Assembly (NCBI GenBank): GCA_038134285.1
Contig: JAYPUW010000003.1
Location: 124,001 to 188,000, forward strand
DNA: 64,000 bases
DNA from: UBA3478 sp038134285
GTDB taxonomy: Bacteria > Bacteroidota > Bacteroidia > Flavobacteriales > Flavobacteriaceae
Reading direction: 5' to 3'
Below the pieces are notes generated by a model. It was not told the origin of the DNA. It searched no databases and saw only the letters and a list, made by a program, of their open reading frames with translations. The translations under genes were made by a program, and so were the position numbers. Positions 35,141-44,856 of the stretch are shown here, one piece after another (position 1 is the stretch's first letter; each line of letters starts with the position of its first letter).

Positions 35141-36687
35141 TTGGTGTCAGAAGCTTCGATCAGCCTTGCACTGAGGTCAGGATCTTCCATGTCTTTGTCC
35201 ACGGGAAACATCGGACGCTTAATGCGTTTGTAGCCCAGCCTATCAAGGTCTTGATCCACACCTCCAGGAGTAAGCGCCATCACCCAGTCACCGCGCATGT
35301 CGTAAAGTTCAGGAACAAGGTATCCGATCTTAACTACCACGATGTCTGCTGAGCGCGGATCTAGATTGAGATCTGTAAAGTCTTTTTCATAATGGTAAGG
35401 TTTGCGCTTTTTGGTCACAATAACACTTACGCTACCCGTCTTGACTACCACTTCGACTTCGGCATCACGGTCGCCTTCTTTAATAGCCGTAACGGTTCCG
35501 TTGAGTTTGATGGGACCGGAGAAACGATCGTCTACGAGTGCACCTACGTGCCCCTCAACAGTGCCGCCAACGCCAACCCTAAGGGCATTTTCAATGAGTT
35601 CTGGACCAGGAATCGAGGCATAGATTAAATGCAGACCACCAGCCGACTTGAATTCATCACCAATCAAGAGTTCATTGAGTGTATGGGTTACATCACCAGC
35701 CCCTCCGGCAGTAGGATTATCACCCATATCACTGATCATAAATGGCTTTTTAGTGCTTTTTAGTGCTTGAGCTAGTGCATCCTCTAGTGTGGTTGTAGGA
35801 GCCACGAATTCGAATTCATTGCGCACGCTCCAAAAGGCCTTCGCAAGCTTTTCTGCCCCTGAGGTAACCGCTTCTTTGTCATCTCCGGTAACCATGACCA
35901 CTGCGTGATTACGCGGCTCGTCGGCCCATGCGTATCCGATCCAGATGGCGGCATCGATTACTCCAGGACTATCCGCTACTCCAGGAACCTGCGCGTAAAG
36001 GCTCTTTCCGGGTTCTATTCGTGTACTGGTCTTCTCACCCGGAAGCAAGATCGGAACCGGAATCCACGCTTTGTATGCCGGCTTGCCCTTGCCTGATTCT
36101 AAGCGCTCAAGCAGATTGTCTACAGCCCGTTTCTTCGATTCTAGGGCATCTTCATGAGGCGCCATGCGGTAACAGGTAATTAGGTCAGAATGCGTTGCGA
36201 GAACTTCTGACACATTGCCATGCAGATCCATAGAGGTTGAGATCAGTGTTTCTGTTCCTACGACTTGTCGGATGCGTTTAATGAGATCTCCTTCGGCATC
36301 GTCTATCCCCTGAACGCTCATGGCTCCGTGGATATCAAAAAAGAGCCCGTCATACGGACCGTTTTCTTTTAAAAGGGTAAGGGTCTGTTCAACCAGTGAT
36401 TCGTAGGCCTCACGTGTTACGATTCCGCCTGGAAGAGATTTTCCGATGAGCGTGGGCACCCATTCGGCACGCTGACGATTTAATGAATCCTCAGCAAAAA
36501 AAGGATATCGGTCAAATATTTCATCTCCAATCTTAGCATGAAAGGCTGCTTCATCTGTAGTGGCAGGTGAAAAGGTGCTCGATTCAATTCCTAAACCGGC
36601 AATCGCGATGCGCGGCAGGGTAGATGCGGGTTCTTGAGTAGCGCAAGAAGCAAGCAGTATTATGCTGAGTAAAAGGAGTTTTTTCAT
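35137..36687 (-). CDS. M81-family metallopeptidase lipoprotein (MlrC-like)
   Basis: I start at ATG 36687 (MKKLLLLS), two codons after an in-frame TTG; the protein has 516 residues and a clear lipobox LASC at cysteine 15. The MlrC features are GLGIESSTFSP, GLFFDIHGAM, STSMDLHGNVS and CYRMAPHED, with His and Asp zinc ligands. MlrC was described for the last step of microcystin breakdown, but the family is broad and the substrate here is unknown. It has no same-strand partner nearby. Confidence 0.88.
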   Translation of the reverse strand: MKKLLLLSIILLASCATQEPASTLPRIAIAGLGIESSTFSPATTDEAAFHAKIGDEIFDRYPFFAEDSLNRQRAEWVPTLIGKSLPGGIVTREAYESLVEQTLTLLKENGPYDGLFFDIHGAMSVQGIDDAEGDLIKRIRQVVGTETLISTSMDLHGNVSEVLATHSDLITCYRMAPHEDALESKKRAVDNLLERLESGKGKPAYKAWIPVPILLPGEKTSTRIEPGKSLYAQVPGVADSPGVIDAAIWIGYAWADEPRNHAVVMVTGDDKEAVTSGAEKLAKAFWSVRNEFEFVAPTTTLEDALAQALKSTKKPFMISDMGDNPTAGGAGDVTHTLNELLIGDEFKSAGGLHLIYASIPGPELIENALRVGVGGTVEGHVGALVDDRFSGPIKLNGTVTAIKEGDRDAEVEVVVKTGSVSVIVTKKRKPYHYEKDFTDLNLDPRSADIVVVKIGYLVPELYDMRGDWVMALTPGGVDQDLDRLGYKRIKRPMFPVDKDMEDPDLSARLIEASDTN

Positions 36688-36748
36688 CTTCAAGAAAGGT
36701 TGATTCTTCTTAAAGATATTAAAAACTCGCTCCCAAAATAGTCCTGCT

Positions 36749-37780
36749 CTATTCTACTCTGAAGCTGAAGACGTCAGAGGTCACTGAAATCGATTCGTCT
36801 GCTGCGACTACCTTCCAATAATAGATGCCTTCAGACACTTCAACTTCTTGTGAAGCCTCTGAAAGATCAGCGAAAATGGTTGTGGCGTCTCCTTCTTCGA
36901 AGGTCTCTGAAGTGCTCACGATTAAGGTGTAGGTTAAGGCGTCTTCATCTGGATCCGTGGCTTCCCATTGAAGGGTTACCTTACCATCTGTTGGACTGAC
37001 TGTAGCACCAGGAGTCGGGCTTACCGCAGTGGCCGCAAAAGGAGCTGCATTTTGCTCTGCTTCTCCTGCCAAATAAAATTGCCATTCATCACTCGAGCTA
37101 CTATTGGCACAGTTTTTAGCGACCACTTTCCAGGTGTAAGCCTGCGCACGCTCGAGTTCTAGGCTCGTTTCTGTTCCTTCGATATCACTGTAAGTGGTGC
37201 TTGTGCCCGAAGTATTATTCGTGAGTACGATATCATAAAGGTCAGTATTTTCAGCAGCCCCCCAGCTAAAACTAACAGCGGCTACATTTCCATTGACCTC
37301 ACCTACTTCGCATGCTTTATCGTTTTCAGGTAGGCTGAGCGACGAAACACCAGGTATGCTGGCTAGGGTAAAGCTCCATGTGGAAGAATCCGCAGTAGAT
37401 GAACTTTTGTTTTTGGATGTAACCTTCCAGTTGTAGGTTTGTCCGCGCTGAAGATCTAGTGTTGCTGAGGTTCCAGTCACATTGTTTTTGTTACTGACAG
37501 CATTGGTTGCCGTATTGGTTACTGTAAGATCATAAGAGGTGGCATTAGTTGCCGCCGACCAGCTAAAACTAACTGTTGCTGTAGAAGAGCTAACTCCTTG
37601 CCCACCTTCACAATCTTCATTATTAGCTGGAAGACTCAATGTTGATGAACTAGGAGGTGGAGGTTGAGTTCCTGGGTCTTCTACTTGTGGTAAAATTCCT
37701 GGATCTTCGGTAGAACAGGAAATCAAAAACACCATAAACAATAGTGTGCTTATAATTTTAAGGTCAAGCCTGAAGCTCAT
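36749..37780 (-). CDS. Lipoprotein with three fibronectin III-like repeats
   Basis: The 343-residue protein has a lipobox LISC (cysteine 22), a proline-rich linker (TQPPPPSSS) and three beta-sandwich repeats. Each repeat has the pattern VSFSWxAA, a strand pair and YTWKV or YYWKV (about residues 45-140, 145-240 and 245-343). Such proteins bind sugars or other surface proteins. It starts four bases after the DUF1501 gene and is likely in one operon with the DUF1800 and DUF1501 genes. Confidence 0.85.
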   Translation of the reverse strand: MSFRLDLKIISTLLFMVFLISCSTEDPGILPQVEDPGTQPPPPSSSTLSLPANNEDCEGGQGVSSSTATVSFSWSAATNATSYDLTVTNTATNAVSNKNNVTGTSATLDLQRGQTYNWKVTSKNKSSSTADSSTWSFTLASIPGVSSLSLPENDKACEVGEVNGNVAAVSFSWGAAENTDLYDIVLTNNTSGTSTTYSDIEGTETSLELERAQAYTWKVVAKNCANSSSSDEWQFYLAGEAEQNAAPFAATAVSPTPGATVSPTDGKVTLQWEATDPDEDALTYTLIVSTSETFEEGDATTIFADLSEASQEVEVSEGIYYWKVVAADESISVTSDVFSFRVE

Positions 37781-37783
37781 ATT

Positions 37784-39871
37784 TTATTCTTTAATGATTT
37801 TATGCGAAGTGTTTACTGTAGCCGATTTCAAAGTTACAATATATACTCCACTAGATAAATTTGAAATATCGATGGCCCCATAGCGTCTGCTGCCAAGCTC
37901 TAAGATGGTATTCATCATTGAACTGCCTTGCAATGAAGTTACTTGTAAATTTACGCTCCTATCTGATCCTCCCACATAGAGTTGCAGTGGACCTGAGGTA
38001 GGGTTAGGATATACTTTAACTTCTTCAGAGACGAATATTTCTTCGAAGTACACGCCTTGACATTCAATGTCTGTTTTCACTTGTAGAATGTTGTTTCCGG
38101 CAACAAGCGGAAGGGTTATGGTGCTCTTCTCAGTGGTTATAGGTTTACCGTTTAAGGTGACTTGGTACTGTTTGGCTCCTCTTAGACTGAGGTCAACGGT
38201 ACGCGTATTGGTATTCACTACAGCATTGGTTTCAAGCGGCGCAGGTTCACCTACAGTAACAGTGTAGCAACGCTCGTAATTGGTTTGCCCATCTACAGAG
38301 AAACAGATGTTGTAAGATCCGGTTGCAAGCCCTTCAAGTGTTGCAAAGTAATTGTTAGTCGCATTGAGTTCACCAGTTCCTGCAGCGCCTGCGTCGTAGG
38401 TGTAGCTGTAACGTTCGTCTTTTGCAGAAAGAGCTATAGAACCGTTGTTCATACCCGCACAACTTGCCGAGGTAACCAATACGGTGAACGTGTCGGCTGC
38501 GAGGCTGAAAACTTCGCATCCGTTGGTATCAACTATGGCTCCTGCTGGAGTGTCGTTGCACAAGTCGTCACGGTCAAGCACCCCGTCTCCATCTTGGTCG
38601 ATGGCGGAGCCGGTGATTGGAAGTTTCTCAAAGTCTTTGAATAGAGCTGCTTTTTCCGTTTCCGCGTCAGCACCCATCCATTGATCCAATATGGAAGCAT
38701 AGATCTGTCTGAAATCAAATTCTACTGCAAGATTATCTTGCCAGCGCGCAACCTCTGGTATTTCAGGGTTCTTTCCAAGTATATCATCACTAATTCTATT
38801 TCCAAAGATGAACATTGGAGCGGCTGTACCGTGATCTGTGCCGTATGATGCGTTTGAGTTTATGGTTCTTCCAAACTCTGAGAAAGTCATAGTCAACACT
38901 CGATGGGAGTCACCAGACTCGTCAAGACTTCTTATAAAAGCTGTAACGCTATCATTAAGGTCTTTTAATATGTTAGAATGCTCTCCTTTAGTAGGATCGG
39001 AAAAATCAACTTGTCTATCATGAGTATCAAATCCTCCTATATCAACCATGTAAATCCGACTATTAAGCCCACCTCGAATCAAACGACTCGCTGTTTCTAA
39101 TTGCCATCCTAGATGACTATTAGGAAAGTAATCAACTGCGTCACTGGCTTCGTAAGCTTCCTTGACTACCTGGCCATATTCATTAGATTGCTTAGCAATT
39201 AATTGAACGTACTTTAGCTTATCTCCAGAAAAGGTGTTTGGATACTCATTATCAAAATCATTTATTATTTCAATAAGCTGATCTGGGTTATTTACAATAT
39301 AACTTGGAAATGAATATTGCCCTATAGTTGTAAGAGATGAAGCCCAACCTAGTTCAATCGCTAATGGATGAGGAAATTGATCGTTTGGATATTGGGTTGG
39401 AAATCCTGGATGCTCAGCTTCTATATAACGTCCGATCCATCCTGAAGATAAAAATTGATCATAGTTTGAAGCCGACTGCCAAATATCCATCGATCTAAAA
39501 TGAGAAAAATCGGGAACATCATATCCTACGTTCTGAATAATCTTCATTCGTTTTTCGTCAGAAAGAATTTTAAAATCTGAAAGACTGGGATGAAGAGCTA
39601 TATCATTTTTGCCAAGTTGGATTAACTTATTTTCTGGCATTATAACATGAGGACGAACTTTGCTTAAATTGGAGTATTGATCAAGAGGAATAACTGTATT
39701 CAAACCATCGTTTCCACCATTCAACCTAATTAAAACTAAAATCTTACCCGAATCAATTGTATTATTAAGTAAGTCATTTGAGGCGAGACTCCATTTTAAA
39801 TTTATTGCTGGAATTAGCGCTCCTAATGCAGCAACATGAGATATATCATGTAAAAAATCTCTTCTTTTCAT
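37784..39871 (-). CDS. DUF1501 protein with Tat signal and T9SS C-terminal sorting domain
   Basis: The 695-residue protein begins with a twin-arginine signal (KRRDFLHD). A DUF1501 domain follows to about residue 420 (LIRLNGGNDGLNTVIP, DIGGFDTHDRQ, FSEFGRTINSNASYGTDHG); this domain belongs to the alkaline phosphatase/sulfatase-like fold. Then come a thrombospondin type 3-like calcium segment (DQDGDGVLDRDDLC), a beta domain and a type A sorting domain (VKVYPNPTSG, ISNLSSGVYIVTL, HKIIKE). It should pass Tat and then the type IX secretion system. The N-terminal half is AT-rich and the C-terminal half is not. Confidence 0.9.
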   Translation of the reverse strand: MKRRDFLHDISHVAALGALIPAINLKWSLASNDLLNNTIDSGKILVLIRLNGGNDGLNTVIPLDQYSNLSKVRPHVIMPENKLIQLGKNDIALHPSLSDFKILSDEKRMKIIQNVGYDVPDFSHFRSMDIWQSASNYDQFLSSGWIGRYIEAEHPGFPTQYPNDQFPHPLAIELGWASSLTTIGQYSFPSYIVNNPDQLIEIINDFDNEYPNTFSGDKLKYVQLIAKQSNEYGQVVKEAYEASDAVDYFPNSHLGWQLETASRLIRGGLNSRIYMVDIGGFDTHDRQVDFSDPTKGEHSNILKDLNDSVTAFIRSLDESGDSHRVLTMTFSEFGRTINSNASYGTDHGTAAPMFIFGNRISDDILGKNPEIPEVARWQDNLAVEFDFRQIYASILDQWMGADAETEKAALFKDFEKLPITGSAIDQDGDGVLDRDDLCNDTPAGAIVDTNGCEVFSLAADTFTVLVTSASCAGMNNGSIALSAKDERYSYTYDAGAAGTGELNATNNYFATLEGLATGSYNICFSVDGQTNYERCYTVTVGEPAPLETNAVVNTNTRTVDLSLRGAKQYQVTLNGKPITTEKSTITLPLVAGNNILQVKTDIECQGVYFEEIFVSEEVKVYPNPTSGPLQLYVGGSDRSVNLQVTSLQGSSMMNTILELGSRRYGAIDISNLSSGVYIVTLKSATVNTSHKIIKE

Positions 39872-41736
39872 CAGTGAATATGTATTTCGTTAAGTTGAAA
39901 GATGAGATCCATAAAGTAGGAAATCTTATTTCTTAGTGAATTATAAGTATCTCTTGAAGGATTATTTCTGTATGATTGTATCTCTTCTGTCCAATGATTT
40001 TCATTAAATGATTCTCCTAAAACAGTATTCTTTATTCTGGTTAAAGAATCTTCTGGTATTGGGCCACCTAAAAACCTATCAGACAGTTCATTTACAAATG
40101 AATCTAAGGATTCTATATTGACGAAACTATTAATGAGTTGTTCAAGGCTAAATCTTAAATTGATATTATCGTATAAATAAATCCCCCATTGAGTACATTG
40201 TTGTGTAAAGGTTCTACGTGCTTTTATAGTTACTGAGTTTAACCAAAAGAGGTCGTAAACAGGGTCTTGATAGTAAGCTGGCCATCCTGAAACACTTGGT
40301 GGATTAAAAATGCTCATTCCTTGATTCTGAGTTTGCCAGTTCATATTCCTAAAAAATTTAAAAATCCTAAAATCAGAATTTTCTAGATTTTCACCGAAAA
40401 ACGATGAATCCTCTGAAAACTCTGCATTATAATCTCTTTGCTCATCGTGAACCCAAGCCCACATTGGCCCATTAAGAATGTCTAATTCCTTTATTACAGA
40501 GAATGAGAAGTCATAGGGAGATTTAATTACCGAATTAAATAGTTCTTCTGAAAAGAAGTATTCGCTTTTAAGAAGTGTCCTTAAGGTTTCTGCCAGATTA
40601 TAACCGTTGGATCTCATCTCCTCGGCAAGAGGTCTTATAATATTTTCCTCTATATAATCACTCAAGACGGGATATACAAAGAATTGAAATAGTCTTCTTG
40701 ATAGATAAATTGCAACCTCATCAGTTTCAAAAATCATGTCGATAAATTCTCCTAATTCCTCTGATCCGGCCTCTCCTTCACGACCCAGGATTAATTTATT
40801 TCCATAAAATTCTGAAAACTGCTTATCACTAATGTCGTGATTCCATGGTTGGAATTCAATAACTGGTCTCCAGCCCTCACTCATGGCATTTTCATCCCAA
40901 AACTTTGATCTCCAACCTACTAGTACCCTAGCGGCTTGTTGGACATCTTCTTCTGTAAACTTGGAAAAAGGCCTTTTACCAACTGTAAATAATTCTTGAA
41001 CTTCTCTAGCATAATTTTCGTCAGGTGTCTCCTTCTGACTTAATTGAAGATTTAGGTACTCCAACATATAGGGCTCCAATGTTAGATCATAAATAAAATC
41101 CCTATAATTTCTAAATGACCCATGATAAATAAGATATATGTAAGAGTAAATCATCTTATGAATACTATGAAAGTCTAGTGTAGGTGTCAGATTAAAAAGA
41201 AAAATGAAAAGCTTCCAACATATTGATGTTGGTTGAGCGTACATTGAATGATACATCCAAGTGTAGATAGAATCTTTTCTTTCCTGACCCTGAAATTCGC
41301 TAAAGTTATTATTCCCATACCTTTCTATGTAAGGCCTAGAAATAAATGGACTACCTGGATCTACATCATCAACGCCATATTTCTCCTTGTATGCTTCAGG
41401 AGGCAATTCGTGATAATAGTTATTGTAAGGTTCACCTAGTTCATGGAATGTGAATATTTTGTCTAGCGCCTCATCCAAACTTAACCCTTCAAGATCCTTT
41501 AAATGGCGACTGGCATACCCTACCATTGTACGCTTAAGAAGATGCTTCTTTTGAGCATCTCCAAAATCACCGGTATAGGGTGAGAGTGTTTTATTGATCT
41601 CTTGGGTAAATTCGCGCGAATCTAATATGGCTTTCATATTGATGCGCTCTTCATTGAATATTCTCTCTAAATCAAGAGGAGGCTGAGGGTTTTTCGGATC
41701 GAAAAATTGGTTTGGTGGTTTCTGATTAAAGGCCAT
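39871..41736 (-). CDS. DUF1800-family protein
   Basis: The 621-residue protein matches DUF1800. It has HLLKRTMVGYASRH near residue 65, YLNLQLSQKETPDENYAREVQELFTVG in the middle and ARVLVGWRSKFWDEN, followed by ADP-like GWRPV and WNHDISDKQF segments. No signal peptide is evident. DUF1800 and DUF1501 genes are paired in many Bacteroidota and Planctomycetes, of unknown joint function. It shares one base with the DUF1501 start, so translation is coupled. The gene is markedly AT-rich. Confidence 0.87.
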   Translation of the reverse strand: MAFNQKPPNQFFDPKNPQPPLDLERIFNEERINMKAILDSREFTQEINKTLSPYTGDFGDAQKKHLLKRTMVGYASRHLKDLEGLSLDEALDKIFTFHELGEPYNNYYHELPPEAYKEKYGVDDVDPGSPFISRPYIERYGNNNFSEFQGQERKDSIYTWMYHSMYAQPTSICWKLFIFLFNLTPTLDFHSIHKMIYSYIYLIYHGSFRNYRDFIYDLTLEPYMLEYLNLQLSQKETPDENYAREVQELFTVGKRPFSKFTEEDVQQAARVLVGWRSKFWDENAMSEGWRPVIEFQPWNHDISDKQFSEFYGNKLILGREGEAGSEELGEFIDMIFETDEVAIYLSRRLFQFFVYPVLSDYIEENIIRPLAEEMRSNGYNLAETLRTLLKSEYFFSEELFNSVIKSPYDFSFSVIKELDILNGPMWAWVHDEQRDYNAEFSEDSSFFGENLENSDFRIFKFFRNMNWQTQNQGMSIFNPPSVSGWPAYYQDPVYDLFWLNSVTIKARRTFTQQCTQWGIYLYDNINLRFSLEQLINSFVNIESLDSFVNELSDRFLGGPIPEDSLTRIKNTVLGESFNENHWTEEIQSYRNNPSRDTYNSLRNKISYFMDLIFQLNEIHIH

Positions 41737-41886
41737 GGTCCTGAATTCTTTGTAATAAGTTAGAAAAACTATGACTCAATTGTTTTTAAAGACAGTGTAA
41801 TATCTATATTTCTTTTTATTCTCGTCTATACCCTGAGTTCGTAAGGCGTTATAATTTTTGTATTTTCAATTCCTAAATCGCTGAAT

Positions 41887-42915
41887 ATGAAAGATGTAAA
41901 ATATCTTTTGGCCTATACCATTCCTTTGAGTTGCTGGGCGGCTTTAAGCCTTAAGAGCTGGTTCAGTTATACCACTGTGGTTTATGCTTTTGGGTTGATC
42001 CCAATGCTAGAGCTTGTCTTCTCTTCGAAAGAATCCTCATATTCTGATGAACAAAAGCAGCATCGCTTAGCGAATGTGCTTTTTGACCTGTTATTGTATC
42101 TGAATCTTCCAGTAGTTTTTGCGACGCTATTTTACGGTCTGTATACCCTGCTTTACTTCAATTTAGAGGTTTACGAGCAGGTTGGGATTGTCTTTTCGGT
42201 GGGCATTGTGCTAGGGACTAATGGGATAAATGTGGCTCATGAGCTAGGACATAGACTCTCAAAATCAGAACAGTTTTTGGCTAAATTACTTTTGATACCC
42301 TCGCTTTACATGCATTTCTTTATCGAGCATAATCTGGGTCACCATAAGAATGTGGGAACTCTTGAAGATCCGGCCACAGCAAAAAAAGATCAGTCGGTCT
42401 ATGGCTTTTGGTGGACCTCAATCATTGGGCAGTGGATTTCAGCATATAGAATACAGCAACAGCAGCTAGCAATAAGAGGGCAGCAATTTTGGTCGCTTCG
42501 CAATGAGCTTTTGATTTTTGTAGTCGTTCAATCGCTTTATCTAGTAGGTATTTATTTGTGGTTCGGTCCACTAGGCGTGGCCTATGTTTTGGCTTTTGCC
42601 TTGGTTGCCGTATTGCTTTTAGAGACGATTAACTATATCGAACACTACGGACTTGTTCGTGAGCTCAAGGCGTCTCGATACGAAAGAGTGACTCCGGCTC
42701 ACTCATGGAACTCAAATCATGTGATCGGGCGGATGGTACTGTATGAATTGACTCGGCATAGCGATCACCATCACAGAGCTTCTAAAAAATATCAGGTACT
42801 TGAAAGCATAGATGAGAGTCCACAGCTTCCGTTCGGATACACCACCTCAATGGTGATAGCCATGGTTCCGCCTGTATGGTTTGCCCTTATGAATAAAAGG
42901 CTCAACTGTATTTAA
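41887..42915 (+). CDS. alkB: AlkB-like alkane 1-monooxygenase (membrane fatty acid hydroxylase superfamily)
   Basis: The 342-residue protein has about six membrane helices and the AlkB histidine boxes: HELGHR, EHNLGHHKNVGT, NYIEHYGL and LTRHSDHHHRA. The di-iron centre hydroxylates a terminal methyl group using oxygen and electrons from rubredoxin. No rubredoxin or reductase gene is in the window. It is shorter than the roughly 400-residue Pseudomonas AlkB, as usual in Bacteroidota. Alkanes or other hydrophobic chains are possible substrates. An unknown membrane protein gene follows after 17 bases. Confidence 0.9.
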   Translation: MKDVKYLLAYTIPLSCWAALSLKSWFSYTTVVYAFGLIPMLELVFSSKESSYSDEQKQHRLANVLFDLLLYLNLPVVFATLFYGLYTLLYFNLEVYEQVGIVFSVGIVLGTNGINVAHELGHRLSKSEQFLAKLLLIPSLYMHFFIEHNLGHHKNVGTLEDPATAKKDQSVYGFWWTSIIGQWISAYRIQQQQLAIRGQQFWSLRNELLIFVVVQSLYLVGIYLWFGPLGVAYVLAFALVAVLLLETINYIEHYGLVRELKASRYERVTPAHSWNSNHVIGRMVLYELTRHSDHHHRASKKYQVLESIDESPQLPFGYTTSMVIAMVPPVWFALMNKRLNCI

Positions 42916-42932
42916 TCTTAAATTTTAATTCA

Positions 42933-43799
42933 ATGACAAAGCTATATTCCGTTCTGTTTTCAGAACAAGTTCTGAAAAAATTCGAGCGGATAACGCTCAT
43001 TGCTTCCATTGTAGGTTTTTTAATTCATTTATTTCTTGTAGGTCTTTTCAATGTAAGATGGATTGATTTCAATGATCCTTCATTGTTTTTGAATCCTATT
43101 AATGCCATTTATACTCCGTTCTCTTTCATATTGATTTATGAGATTTATATTTTGATCTATTACTTACCAAGATCTTTTACAACCTCTCTCTTAAAACAGT
43201 TTGAAATCATTGCTCTTGTTCTCATTAGGCGGATTTTTGGCGACATTACCAAAATCGATTTTTCAATCGCAACCTTGAGCGATCAAGTGGTGATTCAGTT
43301 ATTTGTAGACTTGTTTTCTGTTTTGGCACTCTTGACCATTATTCTGTTTTTTGCGCGAATCAGCAGATTATTGAAAAAGCTGAAACCAACCTCGGCAGAT
43401 GAGAGTTTTAAACAGTACAAGAAGCAACTAGCAGCTGGTCTTATTCTAATCATAATCGCTATTAGCGGAATACACCTTGCTGACTATTTTGCATTTACTT
43501 TTTCAGGTATACATCTATTTAGGGGGATGGAGAACAACCTAAATGCAATCTTTTACAAAGACTTTTTTACCGTACTTATTTTATCTGATGTTTTGTTGCT
43601 GTTGCTTTCCTACGGACTTACTAAAGAGAATTTCAAGTTGCTTCGCAATACAGGCTTTGTAATCTCTACAATACTCATCCGTATTTCATTTAGCACCCAG
43701 GGAATTTACAATTCTGTTTTCATTCTAACAGGAGCGCTTTTTGGTCTTTGCATCTTAAAGATCTATCAAGTTTTTGTCAAAGGCGATCTTAGTGACTAA
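42933..43799 (+). CDS. Integral membrane protein of unknown function
   Basis: The 288-residue protein has about eight hydrophobic helices (for example LIASIVGFLIHLFLVGLF and LILIIIAISGIHLADYF), with no catalytic motif I recognise. It follows the alkB-like gene by 17 bases on the same strand and may be cotranscribed, so it could act in lipid or alkane handling, but that rests on position only. The C-terminus FVKGDLSD is short. The next gene is convergent. Confidence 0.6.
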   Translation: MTKLYSVLFSEQVLKKFERITLIASIVGFLIHLFLVGLFNVRWIDFNDPSLFLNPINAIYTPFSFILIYEIYILIYYLPRSFTTSLLKQFEIIALVLIRRIFGDITKIDFSIATLSDQVVIQLFVDLFSVLALLTIILFFARISRLLKKLKPTSADESFKQYKKQLAAGLILIIIAISGIHLADYFAFTFSGIHLFRGMENNLNAIFYKDFFTVLILSDVLLLLLSYGLTKENFKLLRNTGFVISTILIRISFSTQGIYNSVFILTGALFGLCILKIYQVFVKGDLSD

Positions 43800-43812
43800 A
43801 ACTTGGACCTAC

Positions 43813-44280
43813 CTATTTCTTTTTAAAGATGAGATAGAGCTGTTGTGAAGTGAAAGTATTGGTTGAGTACTCCTCAAATTGCATATCGGAGCGCGAAAGG
43901 TTTATTCCGAAAAATTCTGCTCCGTATTGACTAAAAACATTTTGATCAATAATACTTTTTTGACCGGCAAAGCGGTATCCGTACCGTTCAAAAAATGCAA
44001 TGAGTCTATCGGTATCTCCTGCGTTAAGCGGAACATTGTGATCGATAATGCTGCACTGGTTGTTCCATTTTTCTTTGATTTTTTTGGTCGCGAAGAGCTT
44101 GATCTCACCCTTGTCGTAATACATACTTCTGTAGCGTCCGAGTGTGTTGATATCGGAAACTGCGATAGTTTTACTTTCTAATTTTTGGATATCTATAGGA
44201 GCTTCGTTATCTCGAAAAATTAATTGAGAATTTGCACTTAAGAAAGTGCTAATGAATATTGCGATAAAAACCTTATTCAA
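43813..44280 (-). CDS. Secreted hypothetical protein, 155 residues
   Basis: The protein starts at TTG (44280-44278); this places a signal peptide at the N-terminus (MNKVFIAIFISTFLSANSQ), and no ATG in frame does. The mature part is basic and mixed alpha/beta, with no cysteine pairs or known motifs (LIFRDNEAPIDIQK, FERYGYRFAGQKS). It lies 12 bases downstream of the Kazal lipoprotein gene, so the two may share a transcript. Function unknown. Confidence 0.65.
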   Translation of the reverse strand: MNKVFIAIFISTFLSANSQLIFRDNEAPIDIQKLESKTIAVSDINTLGRYRSMYYDKGEIKLFATKKIKEKWNNQCSIIDHNVPLNAGDTDRLIAFFERYGYRFAGQKSIIDQNVFSQYGAEFFGINLSRSDMQFEEYSTNTFTSQQLYLIFKKK

Positions 44281-44292
44281 AAAAAAGAAATA

Positions 44293-44856
44293 TTAGTTAG
44301 GGCAGGTGCCTTCAGAATAATTAGTTACACCTCCATAGTTTAATGCGACACATTTATTGCTGTAAGTAACACCATCACATCCGCATACTGGCATATATTC
44401 TTTGGTGCACGGGGTATTACTATTTACAGATTCAACGTCAACACATGACAAATCGGATGAGCCCTTTTCAAATATGTAAGAAATTTCATCATCTGCAATC
44501 TCTGGATTATCTAGATATGTAATAGATAGTAGATTATTTTTAAGGCTTAAGCGATACTCGCGGTCAGTTCCTTCCATAGCTAGTATACTGTCCTGAATGG
44601 AAAAATTTAAGGCCTTATTTAAATCTGAAATTCCCCAGGCGTTTTGAGAAGGTCCATTACTAAGAAGTTTTCCTTTCTCTTGATCTATCCAAAGTTGATT
44701 TAAAGAAAAATTAGTATTACCAAAAAAACAATAACAACTAACATTTTTTAAAATCCATTGTCCTTCTAGACTTTCTATATATTGCTGTTTGTCGACATTA
44801 CATGAAGCAAGAAGTGCAAAACTTGCGTAAATTAAATATCTTAATGCTGATTTCAT
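44293..44856 (-). CDS. Lipoprotein with C-terminal Kazal-type inhibitor domain
   Basis: The 187-residue protein has a lipobox LASC (cysteine 19), a lipocalin-like middle region (WILKNVSCYC, LWIDQEKGKLL) and a C-terminal Kazal-like domain. That domain has six cysteines in the pattern C..C..C.C..C..C, including YMPVCGCDGVTYSNKC. Kazal domains inhibit serine proteases by loop insertion, so this protein may protect the cell surface or act on a secreted protease. Its start overlaps the stop of a winged-helix-like gene as ATGA. The gene is AT-rich. Confidence 0.8.
   Translation of the reverse strand: MKSALRYLIYASFALLASCNVDKQQYIESLEGQWILKNVSCYCFFGNTNFSLNQLWIDQEKGKLLSNGPSQNAWGISDLNKALNFSIQDSILAMEGTDREYRLSLKNNLLSITYLDNPEIADDEISYIFEKGSSDLSCVDVESVNSNTPCTKEYMPVCGCDGVTYSNKCVALNYGGVTNYSEGTCPN

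Noticed and set aside
38285..38644. 119-residue plus-strand ORF
   Set aside because: It is antisense to the DUF1501 C-terminal domain and has no family features.
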